A stretch of DNA of 64,000 nt from Mediterraneibacter massiliensis. GTDB lineage: Bacteria > Bacillota > Clostridia > Lachnospirales > Lachnospiraceae. The notes beneath the pieces were generated by a model. The model was not told the DNA's origin. It made no database searches and was given only the letters and a program-made list of their open reading frames with translations. The position numbers were made by a program, and so were the translations under genes. Of the stretch, positions 1-9,343 are shown one piece after another. Numbering within the stretch: position 1 is the first letter of the stretch; each line of letters starts with the position of its first letter. Location of the stretch: positions 175,295 through 239,294 of the forward strand of contig NZ_LN913001.1 in the NCBI RefSeq assembly GCF_001487105.1, given 5' to 3'.

Positions 1-1
1 A

Positions 2-760
2 CGTGAAATTATCCTGAATATTTTGCCGCTTGTCTCTATTATGCTCTTTCTTTTGTTATGGATATTAGTTTCCGGAGAAGGGAAGATTATACCTGCCCCT
101 GCGGATGTAATAGATCGGGGTAAACGTTTATTAGAAAAGCCCATCAATAACATTACATTAATGGGGCATATATGGGCGAGTATGAAGAGAGTGTTGAGCG
201 GTTTGCTGTTAGCCTGTATTTTTGGTATTCCTTTTGGTTTATTGATCGGCTGGAATAAAAAGTGTTGTGATCTTCTGAAACCTATATTTGAATTGATTCG
301 TCCGGTACCTGCGCTTGCCTGGATTCCTCTTATGACACTATGGTTTGGAATAGGAGAATCCTCTAAAATCGCATTGATTTTTGTAGGAACTTTAATGCCG
401 GTGGTTGTAAATACTTATTCTGGAGTTCGGCTGATTCCTAGATTAAATATTGATGTTGCGAGGGCATTTGGCGCAACGGAATTTCAGATCGTTAAGGAAA
501 TTGTACTGCCGTGTTCATTAAGCGCTATCATGGCAGGTGTAAAAACAGCTATGGGAACAGCATGGATAGTTGTGCTTGCAGCTGAGATGATTTCAGCAAA
601 TTCAGGTCTGGGCTTTATGATTATCAGAGGTTCTGATGTGGCAGATTTATCGTTGGTCATTTTAGCAATGATTATGATCGGTATGATTGGAGCAATTTTA
701 TCCTGGCTATTGACACTTGCAGAAAGGAAATTATGTCCATGGAAAGAAGAAATAAATTAG
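2..760 (+). CDS. ABC importer permease, SsuC/TauC type (5' end outside window)
   Basis: Inner-membrane permease of a sulfonate/nitrate/taurine-class ABC importer. The reading frame is open to the window edge, so the true start lies upstream; an internal TTG at 23 is not a convincing start. About six hydrophobic segments are visible, and the EAA-loop region (roughly residues 145-175 of the visible part, with ARAFGATEFQIVKEIVLP) is the cytoplasmic contact for the ATPase and is well conserved. The 3' end overlaps the next ATPase gene by 28 bases, which indicates translational coupling. A substrate-binding protein is expected upstream but is not in view. The neighbouring sulfatase suggests that the cargo is a sulfated or sulfonated organic compound; that is inference. 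Confidence 0.85.
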   Translation, partial: REIILNILPLVSIMLFLLLWILVSGEGKIIPAPADVIDRGKRLLEKPINNITLMGHIWASMKRVLSGLLLACIFGIPFGLLIGWNKKCCDLLKPIFELIRPVPALAWIPLMTLWFGIGESSKIALIFVGTLMPVVVNTYSGVRLIPRLNIDVARAFGATEFQIVKEIVLPCSLSAIMAGVKTAMGTAWIVVLAAEMISANSGLGFMIIRGSDVADLSLVILAMIMIGMIGAILSWLLTLAERKLCPWKEEIN

Positions 761-1503
761 AAATCAGGAATATCAGTAAGGCATTCTTAACAAAAAAGTC
801 ATATGAAATAGCGATCGAAGACGTAAGCTTAGATGTAAAAGAGAATGAATTCCTTGTTTTATTGGGGCCGGGAGAATGTGGAAAGACAGTTTTGCTCAAT
901 ATTATAGCAGGTTTAATGGAGCCGACAGGGGGAGAGGTCTATATTGATGGGACATTATCTCAGGGTATTAATAAAAATATAGGTTTTATCTTTCAAAAAT
1001 TGGGAATTATGCCATGGCTTACGGTGCGTGATAATGTTGCGCTTGCAGACAAATTTCGTAAAGTTCCCAAAAAAGAGAGATATGAAAAAACACAAAAATA
1101 TATTGACCTGGTAGGACTTACTGGATTTGAAAAGCATTATCCGAGACAACTATCCGGGGGGATGAAACAAAGAGTAGGTATAGCAAGAGCTTATGCAAGT
1201 AATCCTGAAATATTGCTGATGGATGAACCATTCGGACAATTAGATGCACAGACAAGGTATTCCATGCAGGAGGAAATCCTAAAAATATGGAATCAAAATA
1301 AAAAGACAGTTATTTTCGTTACAAATAATATAGAAGAGGCCGTATATTTAGGTGACAGAATTATCCTTTTTAGCGCACGTCCTATGAAAGTAAAAGGGAT
1401 TTATGATCTGAAAGAATTAAAGCGTCCAAGAGATTACACAAATCAGGAATTCCTTAGAATACGTGAAGAGATCAGCAACCATACAGATTTGGTCATACGA
1501 TGA
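733..1503 (+). CDS. ABC importer ATPase 1, SsuB/TauB type, with altered H-loop
   Basis: Nucleotide-binding subunit for the permease just upstream. Visible motifs: Walker A at about residues 45-52 (GPGECGKT, with Glu where Gly is usual), Q-loop Gln88, an intact signature LSGGMKQR near 140-147 and Walker B LLMDEP near 161-166. The switch (H-loop) histidine of the usual FVTHDIEEA motif is Asn198 here (FVTNNIEEA). Its own catalytic site is therefore probably weak, while its signature loop should still serve the partner ATPase. The gene starts inside the permease gene and ends 12 bases before the next ATPase. The presence of two different ATPases suggests a heterodimer rather than the usual SsuB homodimer. 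Confidence 0.88.
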   Translation: MSMERRNKLEIRNISKAFLTKKSYEIAIEDVSLDVKENEFLVLLGPGECGKTVLLNIIAGLMEPTGGEVYIDGTLSQGINKNIGFIFQKLGIMPWLTVRDNVALADKFRKVPKKERYEKTQKYIDLVGLTGFEKHYPRQLSGGMKQRVGIARAYASNPEILLMDEPFGQLDAQTRYSMQEEILKIWNQNKKTVIFVTNNIEEAVYLGDRIILFSARPMKVKGIYDLKELKRPRDYTNQEFLRIREEISNHTDLVIR

Positions 1504-1515
1504 GGAGAGAATGCT

Positions 1516-2259
1516 GTGGAGAAGAAGGTAAAAGTTCAAGTAAATAATTTATGTAAATCTTTCGGAGATTTAAAGGTAATCGAAGATTGCAGCTTTCAGA
1601 TCAAAGAAGGAGAATTCGTATGTGTGGTAGGGCCTACAGGATGCGGGAAAACGACTTTTTTAAATGTGCTTTCAAATCTGCTGGAACCTACATCAGGCGA
1701 GGTTTTGATAGACGGGGAGAAAGCAAGTCCTAGAAAGCATAATCTGTCCTTTATTTTTCAGGAACCGTCGGCTTTACCCTGGCTTACTGTCGAAAAAAAT
1801 ATCGCATATGGGCTGAAGGCAAAAAATAAAGATAAGCAGTATATTCAGGAACAGACAGAAAAGATACTAGACTTAATGGGTTTACAAAAATATAGAAAAT
1901 CCTATCCGGCAGAATTATCGACAAGTTCAGAACAAAAGATAGTAATAGGAAGGGCATTTGCTGTAGAGCCTGATTTGCTGTTGATGGATGAACCCTATGG
2001 ACAGATGGATGTTAAGACAAGGTTTTATCTGGAAGACGAAGTGATCAGGATTTGGAAAGAATTGCAAAAAACAATCATCTTTATTACACATAATATAGAA
2101 GAGGCAGTTTATATGGCAGAGAGAGTACTTATCTTATCGAATAAACCGGCAAAGGTAAAGGATGAGGTAATTATTGATCTGCCGCATCCTAGGAGAGTAG
2201 ATGATCCTAGATTTATAGAAATAAGAAATTATATTACAGAACAGATTAAATGGTGGTAA
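1516..2259 (+). CDS. ABC importer ATPase 2, SsuB/TauB type, with degenerate signature motif
   Basis: Second nucleotide-binding subunit of the same importer. It has a clean Walker A (GPTGCGKTT, about residues 39-47), Q82, Walker B LLLMDEP and the H-loop His192 (FITHNIEEA). The ABC signature, however, reads LSTSSEQK (134-141) instead of LSGGQQQR. The defect complements that of ATPase 1, so the pair should form one working and one degenerate ATP site. Translation starts at GTG 1516, with AGGAGAG about seven bases upstream; an ATG at 1511 is out of frame and closes quickly. The gene is in the same operon as the permease and the sulfatase, and its stop lies six bases before the sulfatase ATG. Confidence 0.88.
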   Translation: MEKKVKVQVNNLCKSFGDLKVIEDCSFQIKEGEFVCVVGPTGCGKTTFLNVLSNLLEPTSGEVLIDGEKASPRKHNLSFIFQEPSALPWLTVEKNIAYGLKAKNKDKQYIQEQTEKILDLMGLQKYRKSYPAELSTSSEQKIVIGRAFAVEPDLLLMDEPYGQMDVKTRFYLEDEVIRIWKELQKTIIFITHNIEEAVYMAERVLILSNKPAKVKDEVIIDLPHPRRVDDPRFIEIRNYITEQIKWW

Positions 2260-2264
2260 AGTAT

Positions 2265-3782
2265 ATGAATAAACCGAATATTTTATATATAATGGTAGAT
2301 CATCAAATTTATTATAGACATGGCTGGGATATGGGACCTAAAATAAAAAGAGATAATTTTGAAGAATTTGCTTTAAGTGGAGTGGATTTTACAAGAGCAT
2401 ATTCTACAAATCCTTTATGTGGGCCGACGCGAAGGTGCATACTGACAGGTTTATATTCTCATCACCATGGAGAAATATTAAATGATGTAAACGTTCCATT
2501 TTCGGAAAAAACGTATTTAGATATTCTGACAGAAAATGGATATAAAAATTATTATTACGGAAAATGGCATGCCGGAGTTGGAACAGCATTAGATCATGGA
2601 TGTGAGGGGTTTTGCTATCCTTCATATGGTAATCCTTATCTGACACAGGAATATAAGGACTATTTGGAAGAATATCATTTGCCAAGTCCTAAGATAAGAG
2701 TGGAATGTACAATGGATCCATGGAGATTGGATCTTAAACCGGGAGAACTATATGTTCAGGACAAGGAATGGACAAATGAGGAGGCATCGGGTATCCTTTT
2801 AACGCCTAAGGAGACACATGAATCTTTTTTCCTTGCAGATATGGTATGTAAACGATTAGAAAAAATAAAAGTAGAAGGGAACAGCAGGCCATTTTCCCTG
2901 CGATTGGATCTATGGGGACCGCATGCACCATATTTTGTGACACAAGAGTATGCAGATATGTACCCGCCAGAGGAAATACCAGAGTATCCTACATTTGATT
3001 CAGCACAATTAGAAAAACCCTCCTGTTATAGAAAGGAACATAATTTAGGAATTGCTGATAGTAAAGGAAATTTAATCTATCCTAATCCTATACCGTGGGA
3101 ACGGTGGCAGCTCTTATTATCGCGGTGTTACGCACATTCTACAATGGTAGATGATGCAATTGGAATAGTAATCAGAAAGTTAAAAGAGCTTGGATTGGAT
3201 GAGAATACATTGATCATCTGGACTGCAGATCATGGGGATGCAATTGCATGTCAGGGGGGGAAGTTTGATAAAGCAAGCTATATGGCAGAAGAGGTTATGC
3301 GTGTCCCGCTGGCAATGAGTTATAAAGGAAGAATCAAACCAAAACAGGTCACAGACGCATTGGTAAGTAACCTGGATGTACCTACTACGATTCTGGCAGC
3401 AGCAGGACTTTCTTTTGATTATGAGCCGGATGGAGAGAATCTTCTGGAGCTGGAAGCATCCGGTTTTAAAAAGAGAAGGAAATTTTTAGTTAGTGAAACA
3501 TATGGACATATAGAAAGAAATGTAGCGAAATCTTTAGTTACATCTAGATATAAGTATACGGTGAATAAAGAAGACATTGCAGAATTGTATGATCTGGCAT
3601 TAGATCCATATGAGACAAAAAATCTGATATTTTCAGAAAAACATCTCCCATTAAAAAATAAATTGGATAAGATGCTGAGAGACTGGGTGAAAGACGAGAA
3701 AGATAATTTCTTTGATGGAGATAGCGAGTACATATTACAGGAATATTTAAGCAAAGGGACGAATAAGCCCAGAGATTATTAA
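2265..3782 (+). CDS. Cytoplasmic Cys-type sulfatase (family S1)
   Basis: Sulfate-ester hydrolase of the alkaline-phosphatase fold. The formylglycine site is Cys52 in CGPTRR, followed by TG, matching the CxPxR rule for Cys-type sulfatases. Other family marks are the N-terminal metal-binding region (MVDHQ, His where a second Asp is common), GKWH near residue 99, GPHAPY near 218 and the metal-binding TADHGD near 320. ATG 2265 is preferred over an in-frame ATG at 2250 that overlaps the ATPase, because GGTGG precedes it and sulfatases normally begin M-x-K-P-N-I-L. There is no signal peptide, so the enzyme should act in the cytoplasm on imported substrate. The substrate is unknown; phosphonate monoester hydrolase activity is an alternative in this superfamily. 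Confidence 0.88.
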   Translation: MNKPNILYIMVDHQIYYRHGWDMGPKIKRDNFEEFALSGVDFTRAYSTNPLCGPTRRCILTGLYSHHHGEILNDVNVPFSEKTYLDILTENGYKNYYYGKWHAGVGTALDHGCEGFCYPSYGNPYLTQEYKDYLEEYHLPSPKIRVECTMDPWRLDLKPGELYVQDKEWTNEEASGILLTPKETHESFFLADMVCKRLEKIKVEGNSRPFSLRLDLWGPHAPYFVTQEYADMYPPEEIPEYPTFDSAQLEKPSCYRKEHNLGIADSKGNLIYPNPIPWERWQLLLSRCYAHSTMVDDAIGIVIRKLKELGLDENTLIIWTADHGDAIACQGGKFDKASYMAEEVMRVPLAMSYKGRIKPKQVTDALVSNLDVPTTILAAAGLSFDYEPDGENLLELEASGFKKRRKFLVSETYGHIERNVAKSLVTSRYKYTVNKEDIAELYDLALDPYETKNLIFSEKHLPLKNKLDKMLRDWVKDEKDNFFDGDSEYILQEYLSKGTNKPRDY

Positions 3783-3806
3783 AAAGAGGAAGTGTGATTC
3801 AATCAT

Positions 3807-3841
3807 AAAGAAGCAGCCGTTTATTTCCCGGTTGCTTCTTT
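3807..3841. terminator. Shared convergent terminator hairpin
   Basis: The arms AAAGAAGCAGCCG (3807-3819) and CGGTTGCTTCTTT (3829-3841) form a 13-bp stem with one G-U pair. It lies between the sulfatase stop and the convergent small gene and overlaps the 3' end of the latter, so it can serve both directions. The T-tracts are short on both sides. Confidence 0.6.
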
Positions 3842-4063
3842 TAATGCTTTTGCTAATTGATCAGGACAGGAAGTTGCTTTAAAACCACATTTGATTCCTT
3901 CAATTCTGTGGATGGCTTCATCTACATCCATTCCTTCTACCAGACGGGAAATTCCTTGGAGATTTCCACTACAGCCTCCTAAAAAAGATACGTTTCTCAC
4001 TTTATGATCTTCAATATCAAAATGAATTTTCTGGGAACAAACACCTTTCGTTTTATAATCCAT
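3821..4063 (-). CDS. TSCPD-domain small protein (TIGR03905-like)
   Basis: An 80-residue protein that begins MDYKTKGVCSQKI and ends with an ATSCPDQLAKAL segment, the hallmark of the TSCPD family also found at the C-terminus of some ribonucleotide reductases. Conserved cysteines occur in GVCS, GGCSGNL, IKCGF and TSCPD and could bind metal or an iron-sulfur centre, but no function is established. It lies between the sulfatase and the radical SAM maturase, on the maturase strand and about 118 bases downstream of it, so co-transcription is possible. I do not infer a role in sulfatase maturation from position alone. Confidence 0.75.
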   Translation of the reverse strand: MDYKTKGVCSQKIHFDIEDHKVRNVSFLGGCSGNLQGISRLVEGMDVDEAIHRIEGIKCGFKATSCPDQLAKALKEATGK

Positions 4064-4181
4064 AAAAGACTCCTTTCAAAAGTTTTAAAGTATGTACAGG
4101 CATTAAACAAATGCCGCAAACACAACAGCATTATAAATGTTTCTTCTGATAATTACAACCAGTAAGATATAAATAACGAAT

Positions 4182-5297
4182 TTACTTTCTTAAAAATTTT
4201 GCGATTTCTTCCAGGCGTTTTCCCTCTTTAGCAAAAAACATCCGATAACTTTCACAGAAATAACTTCGATAAGCTGTGCCGTCCGGTTCCTTTATTCTGC
4301 TTCTTTTGCAGCCGCCGCGGCATAAAGTATAGTATTCACAGTTTTTGCAGGCGCTGCTGATATTTTTCGATTCTTCGATAAAATCTTTTGCTCTTTTATT
4401 TTCAAAAAAATCGGAGATGGCATTTTCGTTAAAGCTGCCAAGTTTGTATGGATCCAAAACATAAAAATCACAGGGATACACGCTGCCGTCTGCTTCAATG
4501 ACGCCCTGCATGCTGCAGATCCCTCTTTGCTCACAGGATTCGGGCGGATAGCCCATTAAGATTCCAATATAATTTTCAAATTGGCGTATATAGGGAGCCT
4601 TTCCGCGTTTCCAGTCTTTATACCACATATCAAAAAGTTGAATCAAAAATTTACCATACATGGAAGGAGTCAATGAATAAGGGTGTTTTCGTGCCTCTTC
4701 TCCCAATGGTTCCAGGCAGGTGATGTACTGTTGGTAATTCCAGCCGTTTTGTTTATATTCCTGATAGATCTCGCAGATTGCAGGAGCTGTAAAGGCATTG
4801 ACAACTGTCAGGATATTATAGTCTACCTGGTATTGTTCTAGCAGATGGATAGACTGTTTTATTTTTGCGTAGGTAGATGTGCCAGATTTCGTATGTCGGC
4901 ACATGTCATGTGTTGTTTGCGTGCCATCCACCGATATACCAACCAGAAAATGATTCTCTTTAAAGAATTTACACCAGTCAGTATCGATTTGAAGCCCGTT
5001 TGTCTGTATAACATTAGATATCCGGACTGTATTCCGGTTAAAACGAGTTTCAAAGTCAATCACCTTTTGGAAAAAAGGAAGTCCCCGCAGTGTAGGCTCT
5101 CCGCCTTGGAAGGCAAAGCAAATATCGGACTGTGCCTGGAAGAGAGTCTTTTTGATTATATTTTTTAATGTATGTTCACTCATCATTCCATAAGAAGCCG
5201 TTTCCCTTTTTGCGGCTTCGTCACAATAGAAGCAGTAATCGCAATGCATATTACATAGACTGGAAGTGGGTTTTATCAATACGGTTTGTAAGTACAT
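4182..5297 (-). CDS. Anaerobic sulfatase-maturating enzyme (anSME), radical SAM
   Basis: Radical SAM/SPASM enzyme that converts the active-site Cys (or Ser) of sulfatases to formylglycine without oxygen. The radical SAM cluster motif is CNMHCDYC (Cys15, Cys19, Cys22), followed by the GGEPTLRG loop. The C-terminal auxiliary-cluster cysteines are in CEQRGIC, YPCDFYVLD, CKNCEYYTLC, RGGC and YFC; the YPCDFYVLDPYKLG stretch is typical of anSME rather than of other SPASM proteins. At 371 residues its length matches the family. It converges on the Cys-type sulfatase at 2265-3782, which is its probable client. Confidence 0.9.
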   Translation of the reverse strand: MYLQTVLIKPTSSLCNMHCDYCFYCDEAAKRETASYGMMSEHTLKNIIKKTLFQAQSDICFAFQGGEPTLRGLPFFQKVIDFETRFNRNTVRISNVIQTNGLQIDTDWCKFFKENHFLVGISVDGTQTTHDMCRHTKSGTSTYAKIKQSIHLLEQYQVDYNILTVVNAFTAPAICEIYQEYKQNGWNYQQYITCLEPLGEEARKHPYSLTPSMYGKFLIQLFDMWYKDWKRGKAPYIRQFENYIGILMGYPPESCEQRGICSMQGVIEADGSVYPCDFYVLDPYKLGSFNENAISDFFENKRAKDFIEESKNISSACKNCEYYTLCRGGCKRSRIKEPDGTAYRSYFCESYRMFFAKEGKRLEEIAKFLRK

Positions 5298-5661
5298 GTT
5301 TTTTCCTCTATCTGTTTTATAGAAATAGCTCGTATCTCTATATAGTGTAACACAGATTTTAAATTTCGCACGCCAAAATTCGTGTTTATCTCTATAAAAA
5401 TGACAATGTAAAGAGAGGAAAGGGACTTAAGAAAAGTAAGGGAAATGTATTCTTAAGTAAAAGATGCAGAACGGATTATGAAGTTCTTCAAAAAAGAAAA
5501 GAGACCGAATAATAGCTTGTAAGGAGTCTCCTTTTTGTAGAAAAATGTAAAACGGTTTTTGAGGAAAGTCCTTGAAAGATGGGCTATAATGTGCTCAAAC
5601 GCAATGCAGGGAAAACCTGAAAAAGAACATTGTGACAGAATAAAAAATAGGAGGAACAGTT
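5298..5661. other. Intergenic region between divergent genes
   Basis: This 364-base gap should hold the promoters for the maturase (leftward) and the 5662 membrane protein (rightward). A TATAAT at 5585-5590 is the best -10 candidate for the rightward gene, but no good -35 sits 17 bases upstream (TTGAGG at 5559 gives a 20-base spacer). A short self-complementary AGGAGTCTCCT followed by a T-run lies at about 5522-5536. I see no convincing small gene. Confidence 0.4.
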
Positions 5662-6468
5662 ATGCTAAAAGAAATGGCAGCGGACACCAATATCATGATG
5701 TATCTGATGATCATAGTCGGCGTTATCGGAATTTTATCCAAAGTGGTAAATCAGATCACGCTGCGCAGATTGGTGAAGGCCGCAGGAAGTATGTCAAAGA
5801 GTACACACAAACTGATAAAATTGGTGCGCGCGAAATATGAGCACGCATGTATGGCACACGATGCAGTAGAGAATACAGATGCATTTGTAGAGAAATATAT
5901 ATTCGAATACCGGGGCTTCTTATTCCGGATACACACCTGGCGGCAATTGGAGTTACAGGCAATCTGGTTTTCGGGAATACTGGCGGCATTGGGAGCGTCG
6001 GTTAACTATCTTTCCTACGGATTTACAGAATCCGTGTTTCAATATATGGCGGCAGGAGCAGCAGAAATGGTATTTTTATTTGTGATCCGTCAACTATCGG
6101 ACGAGCCGTATAAGATCAATGCAGCAAAGAACTATATGGTAGATTATCTGGAAAATACCTGTTCCGGCCGTTACAAAAAGCAAAAAGCGGCTGAAAAAGA
6201 GGCAATCAATGTCATTGCCGCACCAAATACGGAGAAGGTGACGCCATCAAGAGACGAAGAAATTACAGTGTCAGAAGAACGAGCTTCCTCTGCAAAGCCA
6301 GAACCCAATTTATCGATCAATATAGAAGGAGAACCAAGAGATGCAAAAAAGGGAGACGCGGCGAAACAAATCATACGCAGGACCGTGAAAGAAAAAATAG
6401 AAGAAAACGAAGAACCGACGTTGAAGGAAGAGACGATCCGGCAGATATTGGAGGAGTTTTTGGCTTGA
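5662..6468 (+). CDS. Uncharacterised membrane protein with acidic tail
   Basis: I do not recognise a named family. The 268-residue protein starts at ATG 5662 after a clear AGGAGG. Three hydrophobic stretches are visible (about residues 10-30, 100-122 and 126-146). Between the first and second lies a basic, amphipathic segment (about 30-90), and the last ~95 residues are charged, low-complexity and probably cytosolic and disordered (rich in E and K, with a run ending EEFLA). It lies 87 bases before pgi on the same strand and may share its transcript, but nothing in it suggests a sugar-related role. Confidence 0.6.
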   Translation: MLKEMAADTNIMMYLMIIVGVIGILSKVVNQITLRRLVKAAGSMSKSTHKLIKLVRAKYEHACMAHDAVENTDAFVEKYIFEYRGFLFRIHTWRQLELQAIWFSGILAALGASVNYLSYGFTESVFQYMAAGAAEMVFLFVIRQLSDEPYKINAAKNYMVDYLENTCSGRYKKQKAAEKEAINVIAAPNTEKVTPSRDEEITVSEERASSAKPEPNLSINIEGEPRDAKKGDAAKQIIRRTVKEKIEENEEPTLKEETIRQILEEFLA

Positions 6469-6555
6469 ATAAGCTATATGGATTTGGTAAAATGTGTGTA
6501 TGACAGATAGCACATAAGATGCTGTAAGAAAAGTCAATGGAGAGGAAGGGTATCA

Positions 6556-7902
6556 ATGGCTAAAGTAACATTTGATTATTCAAAAACAGACGGTTTTATT
6601 CAGGAACATGAAATGGAATATATGAGTGGATTGGTTTCACAGGCAAAGGACAAACTGCTTGAGAGATCAGGAGCCGGAAACGATTTCTTGGGATGGATCG
6701 ACCTGCCGGTAGATTATGACAAAGAAGAATTCGTCCGTATTCAGAAAGCAGCGGAAAAGATCAGAGAAGATTCAGAAGTGCTGCTTGTGATCGGAATCGG
6801 AGGATCTTATCTGGGCGCAAGAGCTGCGATTGAATTCATAGGTCATTCTTTTGCAAATGTCGTTTCTAAAGATGTTCGGAAATCTCCAGAGATTTATTAT
6901 GTAGGAAACAGTATCAGCAGTACATATATCAAAGATTTGGCAGACGTGGTAGGAGACAGAGATTTTTCCATTAATATGATCTCCAAATCTGGTACAACTA
7001 CAGAACCAGCTATTGCTTTCCGTGTTTTCAAAGAAATATTGGAAAAGAAGTATGGAAAAGAAGGTGCTGCCAAGAGAATTTATGCAACGACAGATAAGGC
7101 AAGAGGGGCATTGAAGAATCTTGCGACAGAAGAAGGATATGAGACATTTGTAGTACCGGATGATGTGGGCGGACGTTTTTCTGTCTTGACAGCAGTCGGA
7201 CTTCTGCCGATCGCGGTGAGCGGGGCTGACATCACCAAATTGATGGAGGGAGCGGCTTCTGGAAGAAAAGCAGCGCTGGAGAAAGATTTCGCGGAAAATG
7301 ATGCTATGCAGTATGCGGCGATCCGTAATATCCTGCTGCGTAAAGGGAAGACAATAGAAGTTCTGGCGAATTATGAACCAAGCCTGCATTATGTATCTGA
7401 ATGGTGGAAACAGTTGTATGGAGAAAGTGAAGGAAAGGATCAGAAAGGAATCTTCCCGGCTTCCGTGGATCTGACAACAGACCTTCATTCTATGGGACAG
7501 TTTATACAGGATGGAAACAGAATTTTATTTGAGACTGTTTTAAATGTGGAAAAATCCAGAGAAGAAATTATCATAAATGAAGAGCCGGTTGATTTGGACG
7601 GATTGAATTATCTGGCAGGAAAAAATGTAGACTTTATTAATAAAAGCGCAATGAATGGAACGATCCTTGCCCATACAGATGGGAATGTTCCGAACCTCAT
7701 GGTAAAAATACCGGAGCAGAACGAATTTTATCTTGGCGAATTATTCTATTTCTTTGAATTTGCCTGTGGGCTTAGTGGATATTTACTCGGCGTTAATCCA
7801 TTTAACCAGCCAGGCGTAGAAAGTTATAAGAAAAACATGTTTGCTTTACTTGGAAAACCAGGATATGAAAAGGAAAGAGAAGAGTTATTAAAGAGATTAT
7901 AA
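6556..7902 (+). CDS. pgi: Glucose-6-phosphate isomerase
   Basis: Interconverts glucose-6-P and fructose-6-P in glycolysis and gluconeogenesis. At 448 residues this is the shorter Firmicute form. Motifs: [15 protein letters not shown] (about residues 77-91), the phosphate-binding SKSGTTTEP loop, and the C-terminal region [13 protein letters not shown] with the catalytic lysine. The start has AGAGGAAGGG upstream. A strong terminator follows the gene, so it probably ends its transcript here. Confidence 0.96.
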   Translation: MAKVTFDYSKTDGFIQEHEMEYMSGLVSQAKDKLLERSGAGNDFLGWIDLPVDYDKEEFVRIQKAAEKIREDSEVLLVIGIGGSYLGARAAIEFIGHSFANVVSKDVRKSPEIYYVGNSISSTYIKDLADVVGDRDFSINMISKSGTTTEPAIAFRVFKEILEKKYGKEGAAKRIYATTDKARGALKNLATEEGYETFVVPDDVGGRFSVLTAVGLLPIAVSGADITKLMEGAASGRKAALEKDFAENDAMQYAAIRNILLRKGKTIEVLANYEPSLHYVSEWWKQLYGESEGKDQKGIFPASVDLTTDLHSMGQFIQDGNRILFETVLNVEKSREEIIINEEPVDLDGLNYLAGKNVDFINKSAMNGTILAHTDGNVPNLMVKIPEQNEFYLGELFYFFEFACGLSGYLLGVNPFNQPGVESYKKNMFALLGKPGYEKEREELLKRL

Positions 7903-7956
7903 TATAGTACTATATTTAGAAACAATGTGATATTTTTATGTAGGAAGTTCTATATA

Positions 7957-7998
7957 AAGCTGACGCAAATCCTTCTTTGTATTTGCGTCAGCTTTTTT
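7957..7998 (+). terminator. Rho-independent terminator after pgi
   Basis: AAGCTGACGCAAAT (7957-7970) pairs perfectly with ATTTGCGTCAGCTT (7981-7994), and the stem is followed by a T-run. It is the clearest terminator in the window. Confidence 0.9.
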
Positions 7999-8089
7999 GT
8001 GCATATCTATGAAAGCATTCTGCTTGTGTTTTCAAGAATAAATAGATAGCAGCGGATAGGTTATGAATGAAAACAATCATATAATACGA

Positions 8090-8118
8090 TTGAAAAAGAA
8101 CATAATATGTGATATTAT
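8090..8118 (+). promoter_or_regulatory. Promoter for the ulaG transcript
   Basis: TTGAAA (8090-8095) and TATTAT (8113-8118) are separated by 17 bases, about 40 bases upstream of the ulaG ATG. The spacer is AT-rich. Confidence 0.6.
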
Positions 8119-8158
8119 TCAATTAATAAAACATAACCCTAGTTGAGGAGGAAGTCTG

Positions 8159-9262
8159 ATGAGCAAAATTGATGAGATCACTCGTGAAAGTTGGATTATG
8201 AGTACATTTCCGGAATGGGGAACATGGCTCAATGAAGAGATCGAGAATGAAGAAGTAAAACCAGGTACAGTGGCAATGTGGTGGCTTGGTTGTACAGGCA
8301 TGTGGTTTAAGACGCCGGGAGGATGCAATATTACCGTAGACTTGTGGTGCGGAAACGGAAAGAGAACACATGGAGACGGCAAGATGAAGGTTGGACATCA
8401 GATGGCAAATATGTGTGGCGCAAGGGCAATGCAGCCAAATCTAAGAGCGGTTCCGTTTGTAATCGATCCATTTGGCATTAAGCAAGTAGACGCAGTGCTT
8501 GCCACACATTATCATCAGGATCATATGAGCGCCGAGTATGCTTCCCATGTGATCAAAAGCGGTATGACAACCGTAGATGAAAATGGAAAAGAGATTCCGG
8601 TACCTTTTATCGGACCAAAGAAATCTGTAGAATTGTGGAAAAAATGGGGAGTACCGGCAGATAGATGCATAACCGTAAAACCAGGAGATTCTATTAAGAT
8701 CAAAGATATCGAGATCATTGCATTAGATTCTTTTGACAGAACCTGTATCGTAACGACAGATTCCCAGGGAGAAGACAGAGAAGAACTGACGGGAAAATGT
8801 CCTACAGACATGGATGATAAGGCAGTCAATTACCTGATCAAGACACCGGGAGGAAATATTTACCACAGCGGAGATTCTCATTATTCTATTTATTTTGCAA
8901 AACATGGAAAAGATTACGATATTGATGTGGCATTTGGTTCTTATGGAGAGAATCCGGTAGGTATGCAGGATAAAATGACATCTGTTGATATACTCAGAAT
9001 GGCTGAAGCCTTGAGATGTAAAGTAGTGATCCCGATCCATTATGATGTATGGACAAACTTTATGGCGGATGTAAATGAGATCAAGGTTCTGTATGAGATG
9101 AAAAAGGATCGTTTAGGGTATGACTTCCATCCTTTCTTCTGGGAAGTAGGAGGAAAATATGTATATCCTACAGATAAAGATAAAAGAGCATATCACCACA
9201 GAAGAGGATTTGAGGACTGTTTTGAAGCTCCTCAGAATATTCCGTTCCGTTCATTACTGTAA
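8159..9262 (+). CDS. ulaG: UlaG-like L-ascorbate-6-phosphate lactonase
   Basis: Cytosolic metallo-beta-lactamase-fold hydrolase that opens the lactone of ascorbate-6-phosphate in L-ascorbate fermentation. The metal-site motif HYHQDH lies near residue 119, with further ligands in the HSGDSHYS and IPIHYD segments. The overall order, including [16 protein letters not shown] near the N-terminus, matches UlaG closely over its 367 residues. The ATG is preceded by GAGGAGGAAG. No ascorbate PTS genes are in view. The next genes are a DeoR regulator and a protein of unknown function on the same strand, so the lactonase may serve another sugar-acid phosphate lactone. Confidence 0.85.
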   Translation: MSKIDEITRESWIMSTFPEWGTWLNEEIENEEVKPGTVAMWWLGCTGMWFKTPGGCNITVDLWCGNGKRTHGDGKMKVGHQMANMCGARAMQPNLRAVPFVIDPFGIKQVDAVLATHYHQDHMSAEYASHVIKSGMTTVDENGKEIPVPFIGPKKSVELWKKWGVPADRCITVKPGDSIKIKDIEIIALDSFDRTCIVTTDSQGEDREELTGKCPTDMDDKAVNYLIKTPGGNIYHSGDSHYSIYFAKHGKDYDIDVAFGSYGENPVGMQDKMTSVDILRMAEALRCKVVIPIHYDVWTNFMADVNEIKVLYEMKKDRLGYDFHPFFWEVGGKYVYPTDKDKRAYHHRRGFEDCFEAPQNIPFRSLL

Positions 9263-9343
9263 AAGAAGTTTAAGATAAAAAACACTTCTTTTAAAGAACG
9301 GAAGGATATATAGAAGAAATATGATCATATATGGACGGAGTGT

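Noticed and set aside
6772..7488. 238-codon minus-strand frame inside pgi
   Set aside because: It mirrors a strongly conserved pgi sequence, has Cys/Ser/Phe-rich low-quality translation and no ribosome site; a shadow of the real gene.
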